DNA of 45,746 bases from NCBI GenBank assembly GCA_021815365.1, contig JAKAGZ010000019.1, positions 1 to 45,746 on the forward strand, in the 5' to 3' direction. The translations under genes and the position numbers were made by a program. Positions within the stretch are counted from its first letter, which is position 1. The number at the start of each line of letters is the position of its first letter. This stretch comes from Bacteroidota bacterium (lineage in GTDB: Bacteria; Bacteroidota; Ignavibacteria; Ignavibacteriales; Ignavibacteriaceae). Below the pieces are notes generated by a model that saw only the letters and a list, made by a program, of their open reading frames with translations, was not told where the DNA came from and searched no databases. This document shows, in pieces, positions 17,249 through 25,838 of the stretch.

Positions 17249-18748
17249 TTATTTTCTTTTGAAGTTTGTAAGACGCAGACAAACCAAATCCTGAATATTT
17301 TCTGCGAGCTTTACAGGTACGTTAAAATTATTCCCAATGATCGAAAATGCAACAGGCTCGTTGTCTGCTGTAAAAGCATACCCTGAAAGGCTTCGAACTC
17401 CTTCAAGAAACCCTGCCTTAGCTCTGACGTGGTCTTTCGCATTAGTATTTTGCAGCCTGTCGGCAAGCGAGCCATCTACGCCTGCGATAGATAAAGAATT
17501 AAAAAATGGTATAAAATATTTACTCTTGTACATGTAATTCAAAAGGGTAACGATCTGCCTGGCAGTAACAAGGTTCAGTCTCGAAAGTCCGCTGCCATCT
17601 GCAAGGATCATACTTTCAGGATTTATTCCTATATCTTTAAATATTTTGCTTTCAGCTTTAACACCATTTGTAACAGTGCCGTAACCCTCTTTTTCAAGTC
17701 CTATCGTTTTAAGAAGCTGCTCAGCAAAAAAATTCTGGCTGTTCTTATTAATAACTTTAATTATTTCCTTTAAAGGAGGAGAATAAGTCGTGCATAGTTT
17801 TTTCATTTTAGAATAATCAAGCGGGACAGTTATGTCATCAACGTCCATGGGATAGCCGTGCACTTTAATTCCTTTTTTCTCAAGAACATCTTTTAGAACA
17901 ACCATTGAATATTGAGTCGGGTTGTTAACAGTTACAAAGGTTTTTACAGAGTCATCTTCTCTTATAGTTCCATAGACTGTGACCACGTTCGTTCCTCTCT
18001 CTCTGTAAACGCCGATTGAAGACGTGGAGTCTTTAGGCACAGGTAAAACGTTATTTATAATCACGACATATTTTGTTTGCGGTTGAATTTTTATTTCAGG
18101 CAGTTTAGTTATTTTATCATAAGTCACAATAACATCAACGCAATTATCATTAAATGAAACGGCACTTGACTGTGCTGCAAACCAATTGCTTTCATAGTCC
18201 CACGCCCAGCCGGCTCCAAGCCCCGCATCATCGAATGCATTATCATCACCTATAATATTGCCTGAGATTTCATCAATCCCATAATCAGATAATGAATCAG
18301 CCCAATCGTTAAAAACTTTGTACATATCATCATTATAAAATCTTCCAGAGATTGTTGGGTCTCCTCTTCCCTGTATAACTAAATCTCCTTTCAGAATTGA
18401 ACCGTCTAAGCTTCCATTCAGGAAAAGATTCGTTGAAAATCTGTAGTCGCTGCCAAGTAAAATTAGTCCTGCCGCCGTTGTAAATAATTTGAGATCTGAA
18501 GCGGGCATCAGAAGTTTGTCTTCATTTCTTTTATAAAAATACTCTCCTGTTTCAAGTGACTGAATCATCACACCCCACTGAGCATTGCTGAAATTAGGAT
18601 CATTGAAAATATCGTTTAACTGTTCGCGGAATTCTGCAATAGTAGTGCCTGAATAACCAGGTTTGTTATTTTTAGTTATATCCTGTGCGAATACAAGTGA
18701 GGGAACTATCAATGAGAATAATAAAAATTTTAAAATATTATTTAGCAT
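17249..18748 (-). CDS. dacB: D-alanyl-D-alanine carboxypeptidase/endopeptidase, PBP4 type
   Basis: Periplasmic penicillin-binding protein of the S13 family that trims or opens peptidoglycan peptides. The 499-residue chain has a signal peptide (cleavage near FAQD, about 21). The catalytic SxxK is Ser84-Asp-Leu-Lys87 in MPASDLKLFT and the SxN is Ser337-Gln-Asn339. The third motif, usually KTG, reads Lys444-Ala-Gly446 in VRAKAGFLEG. The large inserted domain between the first two motifs is present (about 100-330), typical of PBP4. The Thr-to-Ala change may alter activity or beta-lactam binding. It overlaps the pseudouridine synthase gene by 11 bp. Confidence 0.9.
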   Translation of the reverse strand: MLNNILKFLLFSLIVPSLVFAQDITKNNKPGYSGTTIAEFREQLNDIFNDPNFSNAQWGVMIQSLETGEYFYKRNEDKLLMPASDLKLFTTAAGLILLGSDYRFSTNLFLNGSLDGSILKGDLVIQGRGDPTISGRFYNDDMYKVFNDWADSLSDYGIDEISGNIIGDDNAFDDAGLGAGWAWDYESNWFAAQSSAVSFNDNCVDVIVTYDKITKLPEIKIQPQTKYVVIINNVLPVPKDSTSSIGVYRERGTNVVTVYGTIREDDSVKTFVTVNNPTQYSMVVLKDVLEKKGIKVHGYPMDVDDITVPLDYSKMKKLCTTYSPPLKEIIKVINKNSQNFFAEQLLKTIGLEKEGYGTVTNGVKAESKIFKDIGINPESMILADGSGLSRLNLVTARQIVTLLNYMYKSKYFIPFFNSLSIAGVDGSLADRLQNTNAKDHVRAKAGFLEGVRSLSGYAFTADNEPVAFSIIGNNFNVPVKLAENIQDLVCLRLTNFKRK

Positions 18749-19445
18749 AAGTTTCTATAGCTTTTTTCACTTCTGGAGATGATAGTATCCTGTAAGTGCC
18801 TGCAGGTATATCAGCAGAAAAAATTCCAAAATGCGTACGGTTCAGTGATGTGACTGAATAGCTAAGTGCTTTGAACATATTTTTTACAAAATGATTCCTA
18901 CCTTCTGTTGTAGTGACTTCTACAATTTTTTTTGTGCTGCGTTTAATAAATTTCAGGCTGGTGAATTTACCCTTTACACCATCAATTAAAATTCCTTTCA
19001 GGAATTTTTGTACGTCATCTTCTTCAAGCTCCCTGTCAAGGGTTACTTCATATTTTCTTGGTACATTATTTTTTGGATGAGTGAGTAAATTTGCAAAGTA
19101 TCCATCGTTTGTCAGCAGAAGAACCCCGGTAGTGTTATAATCGAGTCTGCCGACAGGAAAAATTTTTTCTTTTGTCCTGATCAAATCAATAACTGTTCTT
19201 CTGTTCTTTTCATCATTTGTCGTTGTTACAGTGCCTTTCGGTTTGTTCAGTAAAAAATACAGATGTTTCTGCCGGGCAATTTTTTCTCCATCAAAACATA
19301 CGATGTCTTTTTCAGGATCGACTTTAAACGACAATTCTTTTACGGTTTTGCCGTTTACACTAATTCTTCCCTGCAAAATTAACTCTTCTGATTTTCTTCT
19401 TGATGTGACTCCGCTGTCAGCGATATACTTATTCAGCCTTGTCAT
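18738..19445 (-). CDS. rluB: RsuA/RluB-family pseudouridine synthase
   Basis: Isomerises uridine to pseudouridine in rRNA. The 235 residues carry an N-terminal S4 RNA-binding domain (TRLNKYIADSGVTSRRKSEELI) and a catalytic domain with the active-site Asp102 in GRLDYNTTG; FLLNKPKG and GRNHFVKNMF are also family motifs. I start at the second ATG because AGGAAG lies just upstream and the protein then begins with the S4 motif; an ATG five codons earlier is possible. RluB (23S), RluE/F or RsuA (16S) cannot be told apart reliably from sequence alone, but location after scpAB favours RluB. It overlaps scpB by 17 bp and dacB by 11 bp. Confidence 0.88.
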   Translation of the reverse strand: MTRLNKYIADSGVTSRRKSEELILQGRISVNGKTVKELSFKVDPEKDIVCFDGEKIARQKHLYFLLNKPKGTVTTTNDEKNRRTVIDLIRTKEKIFPVGRLDYNTTGVLLLTNDGYFANLLTHPKNNVPRKYEVTLDRELEEDDVQKFLKGILIDGVKGKFTSLKFIKRSTKKIVEVTTTEGRNHFVKNMFKALSYSVTSLNRTHFGIFSADIPAGTYRILSSPEVKKAIETYAK

Positions 19446-20082
19446 TTTCTTCCTGTTCATCTTTCAATTCATTCTCTGCATTCTCTTCGATCGCATTCAT
19501 CATTATTTTATTTTTTTGTTCGATAAAATCTTCGTCCTGCATTATTTCTTCTATCTCACGCGGCTTTGGCAGATCGCTTAGTTTATTTAATGCAAAATAT
19601 TTCAGAAACTCATCGGTAGTTGCATACAGCAAGGGACGCCCGATTGTCTCAGCCCTTCCTTTAATTGCAATAAGGTTCTTTTCGAGCAATGTATTCATAA
19701 TATAATCGGAGTTTACACCTCTTATTGATTCGAGTTCGGGTTTGGTTATCGGCTGCTTGTAAGCAATAATGGCAAGTGTTTCCAATGCTGCCTGGCTCAA
19801 TCTTCTTTTACTTTTTTCAGAAGATAAAAACCCTACATACTTTGCGTATTCCGGTTTTGTAGCAAAGAGAAAACCTTCTGCAATTCTTACTATTCTGAAT
19901 GAAATATTATTCGCTTCGTAAGCCGCATTGATTTCATTAACGCAGTTTTCTACATCTTCATTGGTAATCTGCGTATCTTCGCCGTCAATTCCTTTAATCG
20001 CCTTTACAAGATCGGCTGCTGAAATAGAATCATCAGAAGAAAAAATTAAAGCTTCAATTATTGAGTTATAAATTTTGTCCAT
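19429..20082 (-). CDS. scpB: Segregation and condensation protein B
   Basis: Winged-helix dimer that joins ScpA and SMC in the bacterial condensin. In 217 residues the typical pieces are EALIFSSDDSISAADL at the start, then RLSQAALETLAIIAYKQPITKPELESIRGVNSD, the strongest ScpB signature, and GRAETIGRPLLYATTDEFL. The last 35 residues are acidic and low complexity. It overlaps scpA by 17 bp and the downstream pseudouridine synthase gene by 17 bp, the classic scpA-scpB-rluB order. smc itself is not in the window. Confidence 0.95.
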   Translation of the reverse strand: MDKIYNSIIEALIFSSDDSISAADLVKAIKGIDGEDTQITNEDVENCVNEINAAYEANNISFRIVRIAEGFLFATKPEYAKYVGFLSSEKSKRRLSQAALETLAIIAYKQPITKPELESIRGVNSDYIMNTLLEKNLIAIKGRAETIGRPLLYATTDEFLKYFALNKLSDLPKPREIEEIMQDEDFIEQKNKIMMNAIEENAENELKDEQEENDKAE

Positions 20083-20794
20083 CGTTAATCTTATAGATTA
20101 TAAATTCATTAAAATCGGGAGACTCTCTAATTCCTATTTGCATCATTTTTACTAATTCCAAAAGAGCTACAAAAGTAATGACTATCCTTATCTTTTCTCT
20201 CATTCCGTTTATCAGGCTCATAAAATGCAATTCAGGAAATTCGTCAAGCTTATCGAGCACGTACTGGATTTGTTCGTCAATAGTGATATTTATTTTCACT
20301 ATCTCGTGAACCGGTTCGGGTTTTAAATTCTCTATTGCCTTCTTGAATGCTTTTGCGAGATCATAAAGAGTTACGTTTTTCAGAAGCACTTCATAGTCAG
20401 GAGGAGTTTCTTTTTCATCGCTGGAAAAATTTCCTCGGAAGCTGAGTTTTCTCTGGTTGGATTCGAGGAACGTCAGCTCCTCTGCCATTTCTTTATATCT
20501 TTTATATTCCAGCAGAGCCTGAATAAGTTCAGCACGAGGATCTATTTCCTCTCCTTTCTCATCAAGTTCTCTTGGCAGCAGCATTCGTACTTTAATGTGC
20601 ATAAGTGTCGAAGCCATCAGGATAAAATCGCCTGCGGTTTCAAGATCGAGCATCTGTATCAGCTTAACGTACTCAAGAAATTCTTTTGTGATCTTTGCAA
20701 TAGGAATATCATAAATATCCAGTTCGTCTCTTTTAATAAAAAAGAGAAGCAGATCTAGAGGTCCTTCAAACTGGTCTAATTTTATTTTATACAT
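20066..20794 (-). CDS. scpA: Segregation and condensation protein A
   Basis: Kleisin subunit of the SMC-ScpAB complex, bridging the two SMC heads. The N-terminal signature LDQFEGPLDLLLFFIKRDELDIYDIPIAKIT (residues about 5-36) is diagnostic; ASTLMHIKVRMLLP follows, and the C-terminal winged-helix part includes VITFVALLELVKMMQI. Length 242 is normal. ATG start, 55 bp after trpS is not involved: trpS lies downstream in lower-numbered order only after the short repeat-bearing gap at 20795-20849. Confidence 0.95.
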   Translation of the reverse strand: MYKIKLDQFEGPLDLLLFFIKRDELDIYDIPIAKITKEFLEYVKLIQMLDLETAGDFILMASTLMHIKVRMLLPRELDEKGEEIDPRAELIQALLEYKRYKEMAEELTFLESNQRKLSFRGNFSSDEKETPPDYEVLLKNVTLYDLAKAFKKAIENLKPEPVHEIVKINITIDEQIQYVLDKLDEFPELHFMSLINGMREKIRIVITFVALLELVKMMQIGIRESPDFNEFIIYKINDGQNL

Positions 20795-20801
20795 TACTTA
20801 T

Positions 20802-20850
20802 AATCTTTTCAATCTTGTAATCTTTTTAATCTTTCATTCTTCCCAATCTT
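20802..20850. repeat. Short tandem array, AATCTT every 8-9 bp
   Basis: Six copies of AATCTT or one-mismatch variants begin at 20802, 20811, 20819, 20828, 20836 (ATTCTT) and 20845, separated by short variable bases. On the transcribed strand the unit reads AAGATT. The array fills the gap between the 3' end of trpS and the start of scpA. It is too short and too irregular for CRISPR and does not code. Confidence 0.7.
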
Positions 20851-21830
20851 CACCCCAGCTTCATTTTGTCATGAACTTCGCTCATTGTCTGCACAGCCTC
20901 TTCCCTTCCCCTTTTCTCCCCGTCAGCAAGTATATCTTTCACTTCATCTAAATTTTTTTCGTAATATTTTCTTTTATCTCTTATAGGCTCAATCAAGTCA
21001 GAAATCTTTGAAGCACACTTCATCTTACAATCCAAACATCCGAGTGCGCCGGTTCTGCAGCCGGCATCAATTTCAGAAACTTCTCCTGCATTAAATTTCT
21101 TATGATAAGAAAAAACGAGGCAAATTTCAGGATTGCCTGGATCGCCTTTCCTGATCTTCTTGGGATCAGTAACAGCTTTTTTCATTTTGGCTTTTACAGT
21201 TTCGGGATCGTCAGAAAGTAAAATTGTATTACCCAATGACTTGCTCATCTTTGCATTGCCATCCAGCCCGGGAAGCCGTGCAAATTTTGTCAGCATCGGT
21301 TCTGGCTCAGGAAAAACATTTCCATATTGATTATTAAATCTCCGTGCAATCTCTCTTGAAATTTCGATATGAGGAACCTGGTCTTCACCAACGGGAACAG
21401 CATCACCTTTGTATAGAAGAATATCAGCCGCTTGAAGCACCGGGTATCCTAAATGACCAAAAATAATATTGTCGATGTGTAAATCCCTTACCTGGTCTTT
21501 CAAAGTGGGATTTCTTTCAAGCCTGTTCACAGTAATTAACATTCCGAAAATAAGATTTAGCTCTGTGTGCTGTTTTATCTGCGACTGCCTGAACATCGGG
21601 CTTTTCTTCGGATCCAATCCGGCAGCAAGCCAGTCTATCAGCATATCAATAGAATCTTCATAAATATTTGTTGTATCGGGATTCGTAGTTAGTGCGTGGT
21701 AATCTGCAATTAAATGAAAATTATTGTACTGATCCTGAAGATTGACCCAGTTTTCCAATGCTCCAACATAATGACCGATATGTAATTTACCGGTCGGACG
21801 CATTCCGCTAAGTATTCTTTTTTTCAGCAT
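20850..21830 (-). CDS. trpS: Tryptophanyl-tRNA synthetase
   Basis: Class I synthetase charging tRNA-Trp. The 326 residues begin LSGMRPTGKLHIGHYVGAL, which contains the HIGH signature, and carry KMSKSLGN later for ATP binding. DILLYKGDAVPVGEDQ and LPGLDGNAKMSKS are typical of TrpRS and not TyrRS. The C-terminal region includes a CRTGALGCLDCKMKC cysteine cluster that I recall from several bacterial TrpRS and that could bind a metal or iron-sulfur cluster; whether it does here is unknown. I see no tryptophan-responsive leader in the upstream bases, which hold a MITE-like repeat instead. Confidence 0.95.
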   Translation of the reverse strand: MLKKRILSGMRPTGKLHIGHYVGALENWVNLQDQYNNFHLIADYHALTTNPDTTNIYEDSIDMLIDWLAAGLDPKKSPMFRQSQIKQHTELNLIFGMLITVNRLERNPTLKDQVRDLHIDNIIFGHLGYPVLQAADILLYKGDAVPVGEDQVPHIEISREIARRFNNQYGNVFPEPEPMLTKFARLPGLDGNAKMSKSLGNTILLSDDPETVKAKMKKAVTDPKKIRKGDPGNPEICLVFSYHKKFNAGEVSEIDAGCRTGALGCLDCKMKCASKISDLIEPIRDKRKYYEKNLDEVKDILADGEKRGREEAVQTMSEVHDKMKLG

Positions 21831-21917
21831 ATTCGAGTAAAAGTTTAGAAAATGATTGAATAAAATAATAATAAAGCGTGTAATAATCTTCTATTTTATC
21901 GGACCTAAAGGAAAATT

Positions 21918-22117
21918 TTAACCCAAATTTTCCATTAGGAAAACCTGTCCGTCCGGCAGGCGGGTTTGCCCTACGGGCAGATAAGCCATAATTCATTTTA
22001 ACAAAAATGATAATGAAGGATCGTTATTCTTCAAAACTAAACGTCAAAATCGTTGATGGCTTGTTCGGGGTTAACCCCGATAAAATCGGGGCATTCCTAA
22101 TGAATTTTTTGGGTTAA
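21918..22117. repeat. 200-bp MITE-like element with 24-bp terminal inverted repeats
   Basis: The left end (21918-21941, TTAACCCAAATTTTCCATTA...) and right end (22094-22117) are inverted copies: 10 outer and 9 inner positions match perfectly and five in the middle do not. Inside are GCCCTACGGGC (21968-21978), the perfect palindrome CGGGGTTAACCCCG (22066-22079) and the hairpin CCCCGAT-AAA-ATCGGGG (22075-22091). No target duplication is evident. The right end overlaps the stop codon of the HNH gene (22114-22116), so that gene ends inside the element. An apparent open frame here is a by-product of the repeat. Confidence 0.7.
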
Positions 22118-22617
22118 GATAGATAAAGATAAGGTTTCCAATTCTCGTCCAATTTTCCAACTACATTCTTGATGAACATAATATGGCTTGGTTTGAAAGG
22201 TTTATAAAGCAAACTGAGATTTGCTTCATCTGGTGTCCTGTCCCCTTTTTTATTGTTACACAAAGTGCATGCACAAACAAGATTCTCCCACGAATCACTG
22301 CCGCCCTTTGCTTTAGGGATTACGTGATCTATTGTCAAAGGCAGATCGCTTCTGCCGCAGTATGCACATTTATATGCATCTCTTCTCAGGATATTTTTTC
22401 GCGTGAGCACAACTTTCTTATATGGAATTGTAACAAAGTGGCTTAAGCGTATTATGCTGGGCCAAGGATAAATCTTTGCAACAGTTCTGAGCTGCTTTCT
22501 TCTGTCCTCAAGTATGAGTTCTGCCTTTCCAAGGTAAATAAGTATTATAGCTTTTTTAATATTACAGATTGTTAAAGGTTCATAGCTCTGATTCAGGATA
22601 AGAACCTTTGCATTCAG
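22114..22617 (-). CDS. HNH endonuclease, non-canonical start
   Basis: HNH-family nuclease of about 167 residues. The C-terminal domain has two zinc-knuckle pairs (Cys84/Cys87 and Cys117/Cys120), the His of LTIDHVIPKAKGGSD (His98) and Asn112 of WENLVCACTLCN. A well conserved N-terminal part (LNAKVLILNQSYEPLTICN, then LIYLGKAELI and YPWPSIIRLS) is fully open upstream of the first GTG (codon 70), so the real protein is longer than the C-terminal 98 residues. Between the upstream in-frame stop (22663-22665) and that GTG there is no ATG, GTG or TTG. CTG at 22615-22617 coincides with the expected N-terminus and is used here; a one-base indel after an out-of-frame ATG just upstream is the alternative. 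Function in vivo is unknown. Confidence 0.78.
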   Translation of the reverse strand: MNAKVLILNQSYEPLTICNIKKAIILIYLGKAELILEDRRKQLRTVAKIYPWPSIIRLSHFVTIPYKKVVLTRKNILRRDAYKCAYCGRSDLPLTIDHVIPKAKGGSDSWENLVCACTLCNNKKGDRTPDEANLSLLYKPFKPSHIMFIKNVVGKLDENWKPYLYLS

Positions 22618-22921
22618 CTTACCATTTACGTGTTTCGAAGATTCGAAGACTAACCTCCTTAATCATTTTTCTCATATATACTAAAATAAATCCTTAAAAT
22701 TAATATTACAACAACCCGGGATGGTTAATGTCACGTCAATTATGTAGTTTCTTTTAAGTTTCCGGTTTAATATCAAAGAATGACTGAATGGCTGAATGTT
22801 GGTCATACAGCCATTCTTCAATCAACCTTCTTACTGTTTTCCGCATTGAACTTCTTCAAATATTTTGAAAACGATTTCAAAGACTGAACAAATAATTAAA
22901 AAGTTTACATAAAACTATCAG
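22618..22921. other. Intergenic region between HNH gene and TonB receptor gene
   Basis: 304 bp without a supported gene. It holds the palindrome TTCGAA-GA-TTCGAA (22634-22647), an AGGAGG on the minus strand (22654-22659) too far from the CTG to serve it, and a hairpin at 22786-22816 described separately. A short open frame of 18 codons starts near 22675 in the frame one base off from the HNH gene and stops just before it. Confidence 0.5.
22786..22816 (-). terminator. Possible terminator hairpin after the TonB receptor gene
   Basis: Perfect 9-bp stem GAATGGCTG (22786-22794) / CAGCCATTC (22808-22816) with a 13-nt loop, about 100 bp beyond the stop of the receptor gene. There is no adjacent T-run on the minus strand, so termination is uncertain. 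GAATGACTGAATGGCTGAATG shows the left arm lies in a short tandem repeat of a 7-8 base unit, so this may be a repeat element instead. Confidence 0.35.
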
Positions 22922-25711
22922 TTATAAAGAAACATTAAGTCTTGTGTAAATATATCTTCCATTAAAGCCGGAAGGAGTAAAGCCGCTGTATTGGAAGATG
23001 CCATTAAAACTATTTTGCTTTATAGTTTTATCAGGGTAAGCATCAAATATGTTGTTGCTTCCTGCAGCTAAGGAAACATTTTTATTTATTCTGTAAGAAA
23101 CTTCCGCATCTGTAGTCCAGACTGGGTTATATGTCTGGTCATAAATTCCACTCACGGTGGGCTGAAAAGCAGTTACAGTTCCGAATCTCAGAACCCTTAC
23201 ATTGAAGTTCCAGGATTTCAGACTGTAATTACCCATAAAGTTCCACGAGGTAAGCGGCTGACTGCGTTCCATTCTTCCCTGCTCAACTCTTCCTATTATT
23301 GGTATGTTTGTTACAGCACGAAGTTCTGGAGGAGTAATAATATCGCCACGGTTAGTTATGTCTGTTTTATTAAAATTCATTGCAACAGTAAATTTAAATG
23401 CTGACTCTTTACTTATCTGAACACCATAACCTGCTGTAACATCTATGCCCTGAGTTTTTGTATTAACAGCATTTGTAAAATACCTTCCTCCGGTTGCCTG
23501 TATACCCCTCGCCTTTAAGAAGTTTTGTACTCCTGTTCCGGTAAAATTCTCAGTTAATACTATTCTGTCTTTTATAGAAATTATATACCCATCTACAGTG
23601 AGGGAAAAATTCTCACTCGATAATGTAAAACCCGCGCTGGTATTTATTGACTTTTCTGCCTTCAGGTCTTTTGCACCTAATGCTTTAGCGACCGTAGTAT
23701 TCACAGGGAAAGTTCCTATTTCAAAAGGAACGCCTCCAATAAAGTTTGTAGCGACAGAAGAGAAATATTCCTGTGCTAATGCCGGTGCTCTGAAACCATT
23801 GCTGATCGCTCCCCTGATTGCAAAGCCTTTGGTGATTTCATACCTGGTAGCTAATTTACCGCTGATCGTGCTGCCGAAGTCACTGTAATTTTCGAACCTT
23901 CCAGCAACACCTAATGTCCACTGAGGTGTAACGTTGTTTTCAAGATCTAGATATATGCCAACGTTAGTTCTCGATTGATTTTGTGCATCCCTTGGAGCGA
24001 AGCCCGGGAAAACCTGTGCACCGATCGGTGCAGCTTTACCGGAATCAGGACCATCTAATATTTTTACTCCACCATCAATATATGAGCTTGGTTCGCCAGC
24101 AACGAGTTTGTAATTTTCCCATCTGAACTCTGCACCTGCTGCAAACGTCAAAGGTGCAGATGTTCCTATATCATACTGATTAACAATATCTATATTTGTA
24201 ATTGCCTGCATAAACTTTAAAGAACCTGCATCAAATTTAGTCGGGCTTTGTGTGCCCATAGAAACGTTAACTGAATTTATAACATTGAAATTAAAAGTAT
24301 TGCCTCCAAAAGATTGGCTTATGTCATAATTCCAACCGTTCCAAAGTCCTTTTAAGCCAGCCACGATTTGCCCGTCATAAATTTTTGCTGAAATTTCCGG
24401 TAAAAATCCATTTGGATAAATTGCTCTAACAGTTCTGTCATCGAGTGCTCTTCTGTAAAATCCTCCAGCGGTACCTGTTCTGTATGTATATCCTCCGAAA
24501 GTATAGAAGTTAAGATTACTGCCTAAAGGAACTTTACCATTAATAAAAGCCCCGGTGTTTTCTGAAACAGCATCTCCCCAGTGGTGATTTAACCTGTTAA
24601 AAGTTGCTTCACGAGGATCCGGCTGACCATTAATTGTAAAATACTGCTGCCGTGGATCTAATCCTGCTCTGTTTGTTGGATTATGTTTTTCATATACAGC
24701 ACTTAAATAAAGTGAGCCGGTTTGTCTGATTGGGAAACCATATCCAAGGTGAAAAGTTCTTGCAAACCCGTCATTTATTTTTACATTGTTAACGCCGTTC
24801 GCCCAAGGAAATGCTGAAGCGTTCTGTCCCGGAGCTAATCCCTCACTGCTCGTATAGCCTCTTGGTTCAGTAGTGCTGAACCCGCCTACAGTTGCGCTCG
24901 CATCAAATCCTATCTTATCTTTTAAAATAATATTTATTACGCCGGCAATTGCATCCGAACCATATTGAGCAGAAGCGCCGTCACGCAGCACTTCAATTCT
25001 CTCGATGGCAGAGGCGGGAATAGAATTAAGATCTACTCCTACTGCGCCGCGCCCTATCGAACCATTAACATGAACTAATGCACTCGGGTATCTTCTTTTT
25101 CCATTGATAAGAACAAGTACGTGGTCAGGGTCCAACCCTCTTAACGTTGCAGGTCTTACCTCATCGGAACCATCAGTAATAGAGTTCTCGGGTGCATTGA
25201 AAGAAGGTATAAGCATTTTTAGCATGCTTCTTGTTTCTGTATACCCGGCATTGTCGATATCCTTGGCAGAAATTACGTCTATGGGAACGGGTGAGTTTAC
25301 TACTGTTCTTGTTGTGGTACGCGTTCCCAGCACGACAACTTCCTGTGTACCAAGCAAGTCAGCATTGAGCTGAAGCGTTAAGTTTAATGTTTTTCCGATT
25401 TCAACAGTAACAGTTTCTGTGATAGATTTATATCCGATATAACTAACCCTCAGTTGATACGTGCCGGCTGGTGCTGGTAAAGTAAAATCACCATTTACAT
25501 CAGCAGCAGAACCAAATTGTGTCCCGACCAGGACAACATTAGCTCCTACTAACGCTTCCCCGGTTTGTGCATCAGTAACGTTTCCTTTTATAGTACCCTG
25601 ACCCTGAGCATTTACCTGCACATTTGCTGCAAGCAAAGAGACAATGAGAAAGACAGAAAAAAATCCTTTTTTCGCCATTCCATATCCACTGACCGTAAAG
25701 ACGTTTGACAT
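22922..25711 (-). CDS. TonB-dependent outer-membrane receptor
   Basis: A 929-residue importer using TonB energy. Order: signal peptide (about 1-35, after AANVQVNAQ), a carboxypeptidase-D regulatory-like beta domain (about 38-120, GTIKGNVTDAQTGEALVGANV), a plug domain (about 125-265, LRGLDPDHVLVLINGKRR and IERIEVLRDGASAQYGSDAIAGVINII), and a 22-strand barrel to the C-terminus. The plug is closer to siderophore/vitamin or catecholate-type receptors than to SusC: no SusD-like lipoprotein is adjacent and the SusC hallmark is not seen. The substrate is unknown. ATG with GAGAGG about 6 bp upstream supports the first Met; a second Met 11 codons in is possible. It is a single-gene unit. Confidence 0.92.
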   Translation of the reverse strand: MSNVFTVSGYGMAKKGFFSVFLIVSLLAANVQVNAQGQGTIKGNVTDAQTGEALVGANVVLVGTQFGSAADVNGDFTLPAPAGTYQLRVSYIGYKSITETVTVEIGKTLNLTLQLNADLLGTQEVVVLGTRTTTRTVVNSPVPIDVISAKDIDNAGYTETRSMLKMLIPSFNAPENSITDGSDEVRPATLRGLDPDHVLVLINGKRRYPSALVHVNGSIGRGAVGVDLNSIPASAIERIEVLRDGASAQYGSDAIAGVINIILKDKIGFDASATVGGFSTTEPRGYTSSEGLAPGQNASAFPWANGVNNVKINDGFARTFHLGYGFPIRQTGSLYLSAVYEKHNPTNRAGLDPRQQYFTINGQPDPREATFNRLNHHWGDAVSENTGAFINGKVPLGSNLNFYTFGGYTYRTGTAGGFYRRALDDRTVRAIYPNGFLPEISAKIYDGQIVAGLKGLWNGWNYDISQSFGGNTFNFNVINSVNVSMGTQSPTKFDAGSLKFMQAITNIDIVNQYDIGTSAPLTFAAGAEFRWENYKLVAGEPSSYIDGGVKILDGPDSGKAAPIGAQVFPGFAPRDAQNQSRTNVGIYLDLENNVTPQWTLGVAGRFENYSDFGSTISGKLATRYEITKGFAIRGAISNGFRAPALAQEYFSSVATNFIGGVPFEIGTFPVNTTVAKALGAKDLKAEKSINTSAGFTLSSENFSLTVDGYIISIKDRIVLTENFTGTGVQNFLKARGIQATGGRYFTNAVNTKTQGIDVTAGYGVQISKESAFKFTVAMNFNKTDITNRGDIITPPELRAVTNIPIIGRVEQGRMERSQPLTSWNFMGNYSLKSWNFNVRVLRFGTVTAFQPTVSGIYDQTYNPVWTTDAEVSYRINKNVSLAAGSNNIFDAYPDKTIKQNSFNGIFQYSGFTPSGFNGRYIYTRLNVSL

Positions 25712-25838
25712 AGATACCTCTCTGTGTTTGTTAATGGTTAATATGTAATTAATCGAACAGGGTTCTCAATAAAAATTATTATCATAAACAAGTCACAACA
25801 AAAAAGAATTACGATAACATTATGAATGAGTAAAAATT

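Noticed and set aside
20802-20850. CRISPR-like spacing of repeats
   Set aside because: Repeat units are 6 bp with 2-3 bp between; no spacer-sized unique sequences and no cas genes.
21808-21996. Minus-strand open frame across the left part of the 200-bp repeat
   Set aside because: It consists of repeat sequence and overlaps the trpS start; the protein is basic and low complexity with no family features.
22618-22680. 18-codon frame starting near 22675 that could be fused to the HNH gene by a +1 shift
   Set aside because: No slippery sequence is seen and the peptide has no resemblance to HNH N-termini; kept only as an alternative in the start-site finding.
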